Source of the DNA: Hirundichthys speculiger
Taxonomy: Eukaryota > Chordata > Actinopteri > Beloniformes > Exocoetidae
Assembly: GCA_018398805.1 (NCBI GenBank)
Contig: JAGFBZ010000258.1
Span: 4,700,501-4,764,500, forward strand
Direction: 5' to 3'
DNA: 64,000 bases
Both the position numbers and the translations under genes were made by a program. The notes below the pieces were generated by a model. The model had not been told where the DNA came from. It did no database searches and was given only the letters and a program-made list of their open reading frames with translations. This document shows, in pieces, positions 1-63,278 of the stretch. Numbering within the stretch: the stretch's first letter is position 1; each line of letters opens with the position of its first letter.

Positions 1-829
1 GCAACCCAAGGACACCAGGGTGAATGCAATGGCTAATTCTGCAACAGCCCTGTGTGTATGTGTGTTTATGTGTGTATTTATATCATCCACAGAAACTCAC
101 GAGGAGTGTGTGTATGTGTGTGTGTGGTGAAGCCAAATTTATCAGGGTATGTTATGTGCGTGTTGTCACAATGCTTTGACTGTGGGTGACCTCCGTTCAG
201 TCTATCTAATTTCTTTTACATAGTTGCAAGTATGTTTATCAAAATATTGGTTAAAATGTAGTCAGCCTTCAGGACACATTTGACCTTCTAAACCTAATAA
301 TATATGTTCGCCATCAGGTGAGTTTTTGGATCAGTCGACGTAAATAAAAGCATGTTTTCTGTTAAATCACGTTAAATCAATCTTCAAAATATCAGCATGA
401 TAAATCTGTGACAGGTATACAATATGTTACTTATGAATAGGACTGACATGGAGGAAAGAGAAATCAGTCAAAGATAGCTGTTAGAGGAAAGGAGGCATCT
501 AGTGAAGATACTGCAGTACAGCCTGCAAACTCAGATCTGCAGAGTCACTGTGGACAGCCTCTTCATGGAGCATGAAGCTTGTGTTATGCTTCTGAGGTCA
601 GAAAGGAGTCACGCTGTACAGCTCATGCACAAAATGAATTTATAATTATCAAAATTCTGGTGGAATTTTTGAAATAAAACACACATGGATGGTAAATAAA
701 AAGATGGTTCGTTCATCTCTTCACAAGATTGGAAAGGTGGAAACAGGCAGTTTGATTCTCAAAACATGACAAAATAAATTTATTATGGGGCAGTCAATGA
801 AGCTAGTAGATGGACTTAAGATTTGTCTT
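1..829. other. nampt intron 4, left edge
   Basis: Non-coding AT-rich sequence with a TG-rich stretch at about 49-125. I see no exon, RNA gene or recognisable repeat. Confidence 0.6.
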
Positions 830-837
830 ATATAAAA

Positions 838-1992
838 TAGGGGTGCTCCGATCGATCGGTGACCTGATCGGATCGGCCGATATGCATATGATCGGGATCG
901 GTCAGAATTGTCATTAAAGCCGATCAAAAGAGCCGATCAAAAATGCTCTATTCTCGTGCGCATACACTGTGTATAGACCTTTTCGGGCCAGCCCCCCGGA
1001 AGTACCCCGTCCGCCATTGCGGGGTTGTGCTACAGAGCGACACTTTCACCGGCTCGCAGATTAGCCAGTGTTTTTCTCTTTGTACAAATATATATTTTTA
1101 TAATGTCGAGTCGGTCGAGTGGGAATACATGATCCGTCATAAACTGTGCCAACAATGGCGTGAAAATTCAACAATGGAAGAAGAAAGTATGAAATACACA
1201 AGCCTTTACTGCACGAAGACTGCCTTGTTTGCAGCCATACAGTTTGCACCGATTTCCTGGGCGCACCGACAACCAAGAAGTTAGGAAGACGTGGGTGAAA
1301 AATATCAACAGAAAGGACTTTGTTCCAAATGAATACAGCCGGGTGAGTTTTCGTTAACATTCAATCTCGTACTACTCATAGTCTCGCTGAGAGTCCTGGA
1401 CGATTCTGGCCGAAAGAACAGCAGTATGAGGCTACTGTAGCCCTCGGCACTAGCACAAGCCTATAAATCAATGAATGAATGAATGAATGACTTAGGAGAA
1501 TGATAAAATAAATTAAATATAACATTAACACATAGCCTAATTTACCGCTAGCGTTAACGTTACAGTAGCATAATCTTTATGGCTTGTTGACGTTAGTTAT
1601 AACCAGCGTTGCAGCGTTCCACAGTTTTTAGTGTTTGATTATGGGAATAGATCATGCTATTTCCATAACCAATCATTAAAAACAGCGATAAACTACCCTT
1701 ATCTGTAACTGGAGGCCACTGCCTAACATCATCAATCCAAGACATGTCTGCGTTATCCGTAACAGATCCTCCACGCTGCTGTGTTTGGGTTAGTTGGTGG
1801 AACACCGCACACTCCAGTTATGGCGGGGCCACTAGGGGGCGCATGTCCACAATTTTCAAGTCGAAAAGGTCTAAGACAGCAAGAAACAAAGGGAAATAAA
1901 TACGATCGGTGATCGGTATCGGATCGGCCGATATTGATTTCAGTGATCGGTGATCGGTGATCGGCCCCAAAAACCCTGATCGGAGCACCCCA
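838..1992. mobile_element. DNA transposon with 8-bp target duplication and THAP-like relic
   Basis: About 1155 bp bounded by inverted ends: TAGGGGTGCTCCGATC on the left and the complementary GATCGGAGCACCCCA on the right. ATATAAAA flanks both sides (830-837 and 1993-2000), an 8-bp target duplication as made by hAT and P superfamily elements. Subterminal GATCGGTGATCGG repeats occur inside both ends. The interior holds a THAP-like fragment. It is non-autonomous, with no transposase catalytic region seen. Confidence 0.8.
1225..1341 (+). pseudogene. THAP-domain-like fragment inside the transposon
   Basis: One frame reads PCLQPYSLHRFPGRTDNQEV then RKTWVKNINRKDFVPNEYSR, ending at a GTGAGT donor-like site. 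HRFP, the invariant Trp and the DF(V)PNEYSR run are typical of the middle of THAP zinc-binding domains. The N-terminal C-x-C half is degenerate or shifted. Probably a decayed first exon of a THAP-type transposase or a captured THAP gene. Confidence 0.5.
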
Positions 1993-2000
1993 ATATAAAA

Positions 2001-17317
<15,317 letters not shown>

Positions 17318-17600
17318 CTTTTCCTGCTTTCGGTTGTGAGTTGGTCGCAGCTGTCAGTGTGTTGTGTTGCGCGCCGTGCTGCCGGAGACTCCAGCCTGTT
17401 ACTGTAACTGGGCAGAGGGGGAAGGACGAGCAGAGCGAACCAAGCGGGTGAAGGGGCGGGACCATCGTCACCAAAATTCCGGCATCCCTCGACTAAACTC
17501 GGAATCACTCGGCTTTGTTTTTCTGTCAGCCAATCAGCTAAGCCCGTACAAATCCAATGGCGCGTGTGCTTTAAAATAGCACTTATCAAAGTATTTATAT

Positions 17601-18890
17601 TCTGTAATTACTCTAAATCTTCAATAATTTATTTTCAAAAGGTTTAGGTGACATTCTGGTGTTTACTCCTATTTATATTATTCAACATGTCGCCCCAAGT
17701 GTAAGTGCTTTTGGTGATTAAGCCTACTGCAGCTGTATAAAAATCACATAAATAATAACCCCAACAAAACTAATGGCAGTAGCTAGCATGCATGCTTTTG
17801 TCCTAACAAAATTATCATTATATTGAATTTGAAAGAATATTAACTGCCAAAGGTTTCGTTTGTTTGCTTAACCTTGTAACTAGTTACAGATGTGGACAAA
17901 TTCCCTTCAATGTTCTTGAAAAGCAAATAAACTAATATCAGTTGTCCCATGTATATCTGCATGGCTTTAGTTGATAGGATAAAGCAATAAAATTAAGGAA
18001 AAAATGATTTATTATATATTTTGTTGGGATAAAACTAATTTAGGCAGTTTTGTAATTCCTACTCACCAATATGACTTTTGGTATCTTCTGTGCGTAACAG
18101 AGAACATGGGACAGAGTAAAAGAAGGACAGGGTTGTCGGAGAAGCTCAGAAAGAAGATAAATAAGCATCCAAGCAGCTCCACGGCTATCACCAAGAACTA
18201 TAAGGTTCATGGGACATGAACTAGAAAAAGAAGAGTTAAAAGCAAAGTCTGATTTGTGTTTTACAAGGACAACAGTAATGATGGATCTCATTCCCTTTTT
18301 TAGTTGTGGGTCATAACAAATTTGTCCATGTCTGTAGAACTGAGAACAAAGCAGAAAAGTTGAAGTCTTATGAAACCCATTTCATTCATAAGCATTTTTA
18401 CAGGTACATTAACATTTGTCCTTCACAGATGTACAGTAACAATGTTCAGTCTATGAAGCTCTGTTCTTACTCACCTACACATGAAAAATTGTCAGATCCT
18501 TTTATGTGCAGTTACAAACTCGCCAGATGAGGGCAGTGTTGTCAAATGCTGTAACAATGTCTGTAAATGTATTTGTTGATACCGTTGATACACATACTGT
18601 ACTTGTAAGGCTGTGGTGTTATAGCCATTGATGCATTAGTCACAGGAGTATAATTCATACCTAATTAACTATTCAATATTTTATTTACAGTCAGACTTGG
18701 TTATACATATACATCTTTACAATTTATAATAACATAATAAAATGCTGAAACAAAGCCACCAGCTTTCCATTTGAAAGTGGCCTACTCTGGCCCCCAGCTG
18801 TCCCAGTACAACTATCTTGACGCATGCACAATTACAACCACACATCTGAAACTTTGGTGCACTTTACAAAACCCTTAGAAAATTAAATTA
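17601..18890. other. Intergenic sequence upstream of nampt
   Basis: AT-rich, no recognisable exon or repeat family. Confidence 0.5.
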
Positions 18891-18894
18891 GTTA

Positions 18895-19245
18895 AAATGT
18901 TGAGGTTCCTCTTTGGGAGTGACCAGGATGGATAGGATCAGGAATGAAGTACATCAGAGGGACATGTTTGATGTTTTGGAGAGAAAGACAGAGAGACCAG
19001 TCTGGTTTGGACATGTACAGAGGAGGGACAGGGAATATATCGATAGAAGGATGAAGGATGATGAGGCTGGCACTGGCAGACAGGAGGCCTAGAGGAAGAC
19101 CTAAGAAGAGATTTATGGATGTAGTGAAAGAAGACATGAAGTTAGTTGGTGTGAGAGAAGAGGATGCAGAGGACAGGGTTAGATGGAGACAGATGATTCG
19201 CTGTGGAGACCCCTGAAGGGTTCAGTGAAAATGAAAAGAAGAAAA
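18895..19245 (+). mobile_element. 3' fragment of an RTE-like LINE
   Basis: Frame pieces read GHVQRRDREYIDRRM and then RPRGRPKKRFMDVVKEDMKL followed by VGVREEDAEDRVRWRQMIRC, a typical C-terminal end of RTE-type reverse transcriptase proteins. The two pieces are out of frame with each other and the upstream part is missing, so it is a dead 5'-truncated copy. Confidence 0.7.
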
Positions 19246-19338
19246 TTGAAGATGGCTTGAAACCAATATACCAATCTAGTTTTTTTCCTGTCTCCTCAAC
19301 TTCACTTGTTTGAATAAAATATGTGTGTGTGTGTTATT

Positions 19339-19454
<116 letters not shown>

Positions 19455-19457
19455 TTT

Positions 19458-20960
19458 TCTGTATTAATGCTGCCATCACAGAAGCACCAGTTGTCAGAAC
19501 AAATACAGCTGCGTAATATATTATGTTTCCAAAAGATATTTCCTAAAGGCAGCATATATAAGGGGAAAAGTATCGGTACAAGAAAAAGAACCCGGTGGTA
19601 CTCCACAACTGATCCTTGTACGACTGGAACAGTCATTATTTATGTGGACAAACTGAATTCAATATGACAAATATGACTTGAACCATTTTAATGCCATTCT
19701 TCTAATCCCATCAACCCGCCAACCAACCAATAACAATCTTGTGATCAATATTGTCAAAATGCTGACCTAAGAGGACAAGAACAGAGACAGATCCACTGTC
19801 AGAAGCCATAAGAAGGCCATTAGTGACTTTGACCAGAGCAGTTTCTGTACTATGATGAGATCTAAATCCTGACTGAAGTTTATTACCTCTGCCAAGGAGG
19901 TTATGTTTTTGCTGGTGTTTATCTGTCTGTCTGTGTACAAGATAACTCGAAAAGTTATGGATGGATTTTGATGAAATTTTCAGGAGTTGTCAGAAATGTG
20001 AAAAGGAAGAACTGATTTCATTTTGGGTGTGATCCGGAAGAAATCCTGGATTCTGGATCACTTTCAAATTTTCGATAACATTGCGGTCAATGGGGCCGAA
20101 AATTTTGTTTCTCAATATCTCCATTAATTATTGTTCCAAACTCATGAAATTTCACTCAGGGATTGGACAATGGGAACCTCTATAAAATTTCAAAGGCTGA
20201 TCTGGACCTTGTCCAGAACGCGGATTTAATCGCAATCAGTGCTTTTTTAGTTTATATTGTTTCTACAAAGATAATCATTTAGTCGATTGCAACAACTTTC
20301 TCTAGAATTTTGGAAATGAAAGGATTGTTGGAAATAGGCCTGCAGCTGGTTACCTCATCAGGATCCAAAGACATCTTTTTAAGAACAGGTTTAATTACTG
20401 CAATCTTAAAAGCACTTGGTACATATCCTTTTTTTAGGAGATGCATTGACAAGATCCAAGATTACGGAACCAATTATGGGAAGAATCTGTTTAAATAGGT
20501 TAGAAGGAATAGGGTCTAGGAAACAAGTAGATGTCTTTGAGAGAGATACAACAATGGTAAATTAACAAATAATGGGAGAAAAGCAATCTAGGTAAGAACC
20601 AGTTGGTACAGCTGATTCCAAGGTCTCTGCACTGTAACCCTGCATGGCTGGTTGGAGGTGATGAATTTGGTCTCTAATATTTACTATGTTATTAATAAAG
20701 AAATTAATAAAATAATCACCAGGTAAATGGGCTGGAATGTATGGCTCCATGGAGCTGTGACTTTGAGTTAACCTGAATTTTGAGTTATACATTATCAAAC
20801 TATCTTTTCAAGCTAAATGGAATCCTTTTAACTGAGTAGAGTGCCACTGTCTTTAAAGGTTTCTACATTTTCTATTTTAGACTGGACATCTCTGCATTAT
20901 ACCAGGGCACCAACCTTCTAGGATTAACTTGCTTCCTCTTTAGTGGGGTAACAGAATCAA
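19458..20960 (-). mobile_element. L2-like LINE fragment, minus strand, split by an insertion
   Basis: Read on the minus strand it gives, in order, PRRLVPWYNAEMSSLK, then VIKPVLKKMSLDPDEVTSCR with PISNNPFISKILEKVVA, then (after an inserted block) [20 protein letters not shown], and finally a GVPPGSFLGPILFPLYMLPL-like run. These are the finger-to-palm blocks of L2/CR1-type reverse transcriptase. Stops and frameshifts are numerous; the YADD region was not recognised. Confidence 0.8.
19877..20255. mobile_element. Repeat inserted into the LINE, with AGTTTAT duplication
   Basis: The 365-bp block 19884-20248 interrupts the LINE between its NNIYK and LQSGF codons and is flanked by AGTTTAT at 19877-19883 and 20249-20255, a 7-bp target duplication. 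It starts TACCTCTGCCAAGGAGGTTATG and contains AAAAGTTATGGATGGATTTTG, a sequence that appears dispersed in fish genomes. I cannot assign a superfamily; it has no coding capacity. Confidence 0.7.
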
Positions 20961-21699
20961 CACTTTGAGTTTGGCACCAGCAAAGCGGTGGTGGCGTATT
21001 TGCGTGAAGTTTGGCAAGTTGAAAATGAACTGAAACTCAGATCTGAATCAGATATGTCAGTTTCTGGAAGATACTCTCTTTCAAGAAGTAATTCAGGGTG
21101 AAGGACATTGCTCCAACATGTGTATCCACAGCCTGGTTTAACAATAAATTCCTTGAAATGTTACTGTATAATGAAATGGTCCTTTTTTCTTTTCCCCTAA
21201 CTTAGATTCCTTTCAAGGCTTCAGTTAAGAAGTGATTGAGAGTGACTGAAGATGTGGCAGTTATTTGAACATTATTCGAAAGGTCATGATGCATGATGAT
21301 GACAATTAGACCAAAAAACTGACAAACACGTCAAAGTTATTGAAAGGAATAGTGGCTGCACTGGCTGCTGATTATTTTCGGAAACTATTAAATAGTCACT
21401 TTGAGTTGATAATTTGTTGCACTATTGCTAAAAATATAGAAAAAAACGATCATCTTGAAAAAAAAGTCCTTTAATTTTTTAGCTGAAGAATAATTTCAGA
21501 CGTTGGAAGTAGTCAAAAAGGCCAATCGCAAACAATGAGATGATGCCTCTCACTTTTCATTTTACATTTCCAGTCTCAATAAGAAATACATTTCCTGTCA
21601 AAGTTACTTTTTCGGTGTGTTCAACTTTAACTACTGAGTGGAAAACACTGGTCAGGTCATAACCATGTCACAACACTGTGAAGTGCTGCTGCGGAGGCT
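20961..21699. other. Intergenic sequence upstream of gsap
   Basis: No recognisable feature. Confidence 0.5.
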
Positions 21700-22060
21700 G
21701 TCGGAGCGGTGACAGATTCCAGCCGTTGGATTGACGTCTTCCTCGACCAATGGCAGCGATCCTCACGGCACGTCATCCCGGACGAGGGCGGGGTCAAGTC
21801 CAATACAACATGCCATTTCCGCATGTCAATAAAACTAAGTTTGAGAAGGCAGGAGGAAGTAGAAAACAGTTCATATGAACTTAACCGCTGCACTGCTTTC
21901 AGTTTCCCATGTGCCTAAAATTTGCATAAAGGACCTTTCGGTCACATGATGTGAAGCCTGAACGGATACAAGATGAACCGTGCTGCGTTTTCTTAAGGAA
22001 ACACACTATTTTCTAAGGAAAGATTTGTTCTTAAAAACAAAGATAAGGTTTAAAAAAAAA
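21700..22060 (+). promoter_or_regulatory. Probable gsap promoter and 5'UTR
   Basis: GC-rich island just upstream of the gsap start, in AT-rich surroundings. It contains a TTGACGTC element resembling a cAMP-response site (21731-21738), CCAAT (21747-21751), a CACGTCAT stretch near 21769-21776 and a GC box (GGGCGGGG, 21786-21793). An ATG at 21980 is in frame with the chosen start and would add 27 lysine-rich residues, but the family N-terminus aligns with the ATG at 22061. Confidence 0.5.
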
Positions 22061-59199
<37,139 letters not shown>

Positions 59200-59342
59200 G
59201 TAAACAAACAGTCTAGTTAGATTTGATCTCTCCATGTGTTTACTGTGTGTATTTTTCTGCAGCTTCTATTGATTGAGCTGCTGCATCTTGAGCAGAACAT
59301 TTTACCCTATAAAACAACTCTCTTTTGAAATTTTTTTATACA

Positions 59343-59737
59343 TTAAAGGTGGAGTAGGTGTTGTTTGAAAAACGGTTCCATCAATCCAACTCAAGTGAGA
59401 TTTTGAAAATATACACTCCCTCCCTCCTCCCAAAGGCTCCGCCTCCTCCTCTTCAGCTCACCCCTCGAAACCACGCCTTCACATGATTCACGACTGCATG
59501 AACCATAGGGAGGGAGGGGTGATATTTGATGGACGTATTAGGCAGCCAATCAAAATAGTGATGATCACTTTTTTGATTGGTCAGAGTTTTTCTCTGATTA
59601 TACCTTCTAGACTGGACCAAAATGTTTAGTTTTTTTTGCAAACATTTTATTTCAGTGGGTGCAATGGAAATGTGAAAAGGTTTTCAGGCAATATTGTAAA
59701 AAGTGTTGCAAAAAAACAACACCCACCCCACCTTTAA
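59343..59737. mobile_element. TTAA-flanked MITE, copy 2 (inverted relative to copy 1)
   Basis: 395 bp starting TTAAAGGTGGAGTAGGTGTTG and ending CACCCACCCCACCTTTAA. It is the reverse complement of copy 1 at 5761-6096 over nearly its whole length, with an extra internal block of roughly 40-60 bp around 59450-59510. TTAA bounds both ends. It lies in the last visible gsap intron. Confidence 0.85.
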
Positions 59738-59869
59738 CATATATTTGATTTATGCTGTATATACCTAGCTTGGCCACTTTACACTGGGAACATTTCAGCA
59801 TTTGGCTCAAACTTACACAAGTATGAATCATATAGCTTCTAACCGAGCCTGATGTTAAACCTTATTAAG

Positions 59870-61284
59870 TAGGGCTGTCAAAGTTAACGTGTTAATAACG
59901 CGTTAATAACGCATTAATAACGCGTTAGCGCAAATTCTGTTTAACGCACTTTTTTTTTTTACGTAACACACACGTTTCTGTAAATATGAGCCTCAGCCAA
60001 TAAGTGTATTTACAGTCAACATGTGGGACAGACATGGTGACAGAAAAGAGTCTGATGAACGTCAAGTTTAGCCTTAAGGTGCAGCCAGATGGGTCTGTTA
60101 ACAAGAAAAAAGGTTATCGTGATACCTTATTTTTCGCGGTTAATGGGGGCCGGTGCCCCCCCGCGAAAATCAAAATCCGCGAACAGGAGCTGGAGCCCCC
60201 CGAGCCTAAATAATGTGTTTAAAATATGTTTAAAAACTGCAAAAAAGGTAGCGAGGCACTGCAGCGAAACAAGACAAAGGCTCAACTGTGGTCTTTCTGT
60301 TACCTTCACAGCCTCTGGTCTCTGAACCGTAGTAAACAAACTGCCGGTATTGTGCTATTTTTGGCTTATAATTAGCGGGTAACAAGCTAACAACAACAAA
60401 AGAAAAAGTCAGTTTTTCTCTGCATGGAACGAGCACTTTATTCTGGCACTGCAGGAACTTGTAATATCACACAGGTTGTATTGTTGGGCTCCTCTCAGTT
60501 AACAGAGAATGTAAATCTATACACGCTGGGCTGCTGTTGATGCTCACTCCACTTTTCATCTCACCCCGTTTTCGTTCTGCCGTCCCATGACACACACACT
60601 CCATTTCCCATAAGGCTACATTCTTAAAGGGGCCAGGCTGGCTCACAACATTTCTTCGCTGTGTGAGAACGCGCACAACATCCTGTGATGTTTCTGCGAT
60701 TTTTTCTTGATTTTTTTTATTACATTATATATTTCTGAAAAATCCATGAATAACTAAAACCGCAGAACTTAAAGCACGAATTGGCAAGGGATCACTGCAT
60801 TTGTATTTATTGTTGCTTGTGAATTGAGTTACCACCGCAGGACGCGGTAAAATTAGTTTCACATCCGACATTCGCTTGTTTTTTTTTTCTCTTTAAACTT
60901 TATTAGCGTCATGAAAACGGCACCAATTTCATCCAGGTTGGTATCATTTTGTAGATATAAGTATGCCAGACATTTCACAAGTGTCATCAACCCTTCAAGC
61001 TCAGTGAGTGTGGCTAAAACTAAGGAACAGCGCTGAATGTCCTTCTGAGTATCTCGCTGCTGCTGTGGAGTTTAGGGACCGTCAGCAAATTACTACGGTC
61101 AAGCAGCAGCCCGATAAAATACCTGAAGAAGCTGATGAATTAAGCCCCCAAAACGTACGGCAGCATTGGTGGATTTACAGTTTTCAAACTAAAGGCTTAA
61201 AAAAATGGGAATTAGGTGCGATTAATCACTATGAAAATCTTTTAATTAGTTGTCAATAAAAAATTTAATTGACTGACAGCCCTA
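59870..61284 (+). mobile_element. hAT-like element with nested insertion
   Basis: Inverted ends TAGGGCTGTCAA and CTGACAGCCCTA, flanked by CTTATTA on both sides (59861-59867 and 61285-61291). The left subterminal region has tandem GTTAATAACGC palindromes; the right has GCGATTAATC. A frame inside reads VKFSLKVQPDGSVNKKK, like the start of a BED-finger hAT transposase, cut by the insertion at 60118. It shares its right half with the block at 34230-34620. Confidence 0.75.
60118..60798. mobile_element. DNA transposon nested in the hAT element (Tigger-like)
   Basis: Left end CGTGATACCTTATTTTTCGCGG and right end GCAAGGGATCACTG are imperfect inverted repeats; GCGGTTAATGGGGGCC and CCGCGAA motifs follow, as in TcMar/Tigger-type elements with a GTGATCCCT terminus. 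It interrupts the BED-like frame of the host element. No transposase seen. A solo end lies at 7165-7202. Confidence 0.55.
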
Positions 61285-63278
61285 CTTATTAGTTGTGCCT
61301 ATGACTCCTCACCATTTGTCTGGTGCTTCTCAAGCTTTTTCTGGCATGCCCACCTTTTAAAGGAAAACAAAATTCCACTTACAAAACTGTTTTCAATTTA
61401 AGTTTTACTTAAATTGAAAACAGAAAAAAAAAATGATCAAAGATGTTCTTTCCCATTTTTTTTAATTGCTTCATCATGATAAGAATTGTTTTGATGGAGT
61501 AATGTTGTGAGTGCCACAAAACCTGACAGACTTGCTTCTTAAAGAAAAGAACCAAATAACAAAACAAACATAATTATATTTCTCCATCAGTCTGTGCTTT
61601 TCCTCAGATTATATCAAATAAACATAAGATATTAAATCATCCTTTTTAGAGCAGTAACAACAAACTTCAATCTGTTTAATAAAAAATAAATATAAACACA
61701 GAAGGCTGCAATGAGCATATTTTCTGCTGCAGATCGATTGAGAGAAGCTGAAAAGTGAAAACTATAATAACTGCTAGTTTACTTAGCATTATTTCTACCT
61801 TATTTCACAATTTTATCAGCCCCTTTTCAGATGTGTCTAACTGCGCTGGATTTGTTTGATCAAGAGATTTGAATGGTTCGGGTTTTTACCCTTTTTTTTC
61901 CCCTCAATTTTACATGTTTTACGTGACCCAAAGCATGCAGAAGTTAATATGCAAGCAAGAACTGCAGGCTGGGGGGCGGGTGGGTCCAGTTTTCTCTTTG
62001 TAATATTAGCTATTTGAAGTCATGTTGGATGAATACTGGTTGGAAAAGTCTTGACCTATATGTTGCTGCATTTTATCTTTTTAAAACTAGGCTGAAGGCT
62101 CGCTACTGTTACTCTCAATTTATGCTCAATGTTCAGCTTGAATCAGTACTTTGTTTAAGAGAGAGAACAGCTAAAAAGCAAAGATGTTTTATCGTTTTGT
62201 CTCTGTCAGTTGGGGTTTGTTTTAGTGTAACTTGGACCTGAGCGTGAGTTGTCCAATGTTGAAACATGACTTTCTTCTGCTACATTTTCCCGACTGGAGT
62301 AAAAAAGGTTTGAGAATCATGAGTTTATTGTGTTCATATTTGCAGTAAAAAGTTTGCTATCTGTAATCTCAGAGGTCATATTCAATAAAAACAGCGACGA
62401 AAATGCCTGGGACATACTGTAATTTACAGTGCCAAGTTCACTCCCGATTTCTGCTCAGAAGAACCAACACTGGCTGTACAACACACACACACACAAAAAA
62501 ATCTCTTTTTCATGATACAATAAAGTTGATGGGTATTGGTTATTGTGCTGTAAATTTGCATTGTTGAAACAGCAGTTGCCATTAATCACGAAAGCTCACA
62601 TGTATTATTCCAGAGCACAATGAGCTATGCATGTGGAGAATACACAACATGAATACTAAGTAGTTTCCTTTTTCCACAGTCTCACTGCTGCACCTTCAGT
62701 TCAGCCTGTTGTTGAGTATAGCCACATAAGTCCTCGTTCTTTTATTCAGCCAGTTGTTCTAACATGCTGTTTGTGGTAGACATGCTGCAGTTTAATGAAG
62801 TTAAAAGACAAGTGTAGTGTCAACTAAAGTCTATCAACTAAATCTGCCTTATTATCACTGCAGACTCACACAGCAGCGTTGCAGCAATGCACTGTGGGTG
62901 GCGTTTCTGATGTTTATTCGTCATACCAAAACAACCAATTCAAATATCTTCCTCCTCCCTCAACAAATAACTTACATGTGAAAATTAACCAACTTTTGAT
63001 GGAGGCAACCAAATCCCACAATTCGCTATGGCAAAGTAAAGTAAAATGATTTTTTTGTATAAAAATTTGGTTTCTGTGGATCTAACCCTAACCCCAATTT
63101 ACAAAAAAGTAAAATGTGAATTTGTAAATAAAAACATGATGCAATAATGCAGATCTTATAAACACAGATTTTATTCACTCTTAAACACAGGATACACATC
63201 AAGTGTTGAAAGTGAGACATTTTACAATTTCATGCAAAATATAATCTCCTTTTTTAATTCAGTGGCAGCAGCACGTCT
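61285..63278. other. Non-coding region after the hAT element
   Basis: AT-rich, with a short (CA)n at 62481-62495. No gsap exon was recognised here, though the last exons might be expected within tens of kb. Confidence 0.45.

Noticed and set aside
21980..22060. Upstream in-frame ATG extending gsap by 27 residues
   Set aside because: The extra residues are Lys/Phe-rich low complexity, and the family N-terminus aligns with the ATG at 22061.
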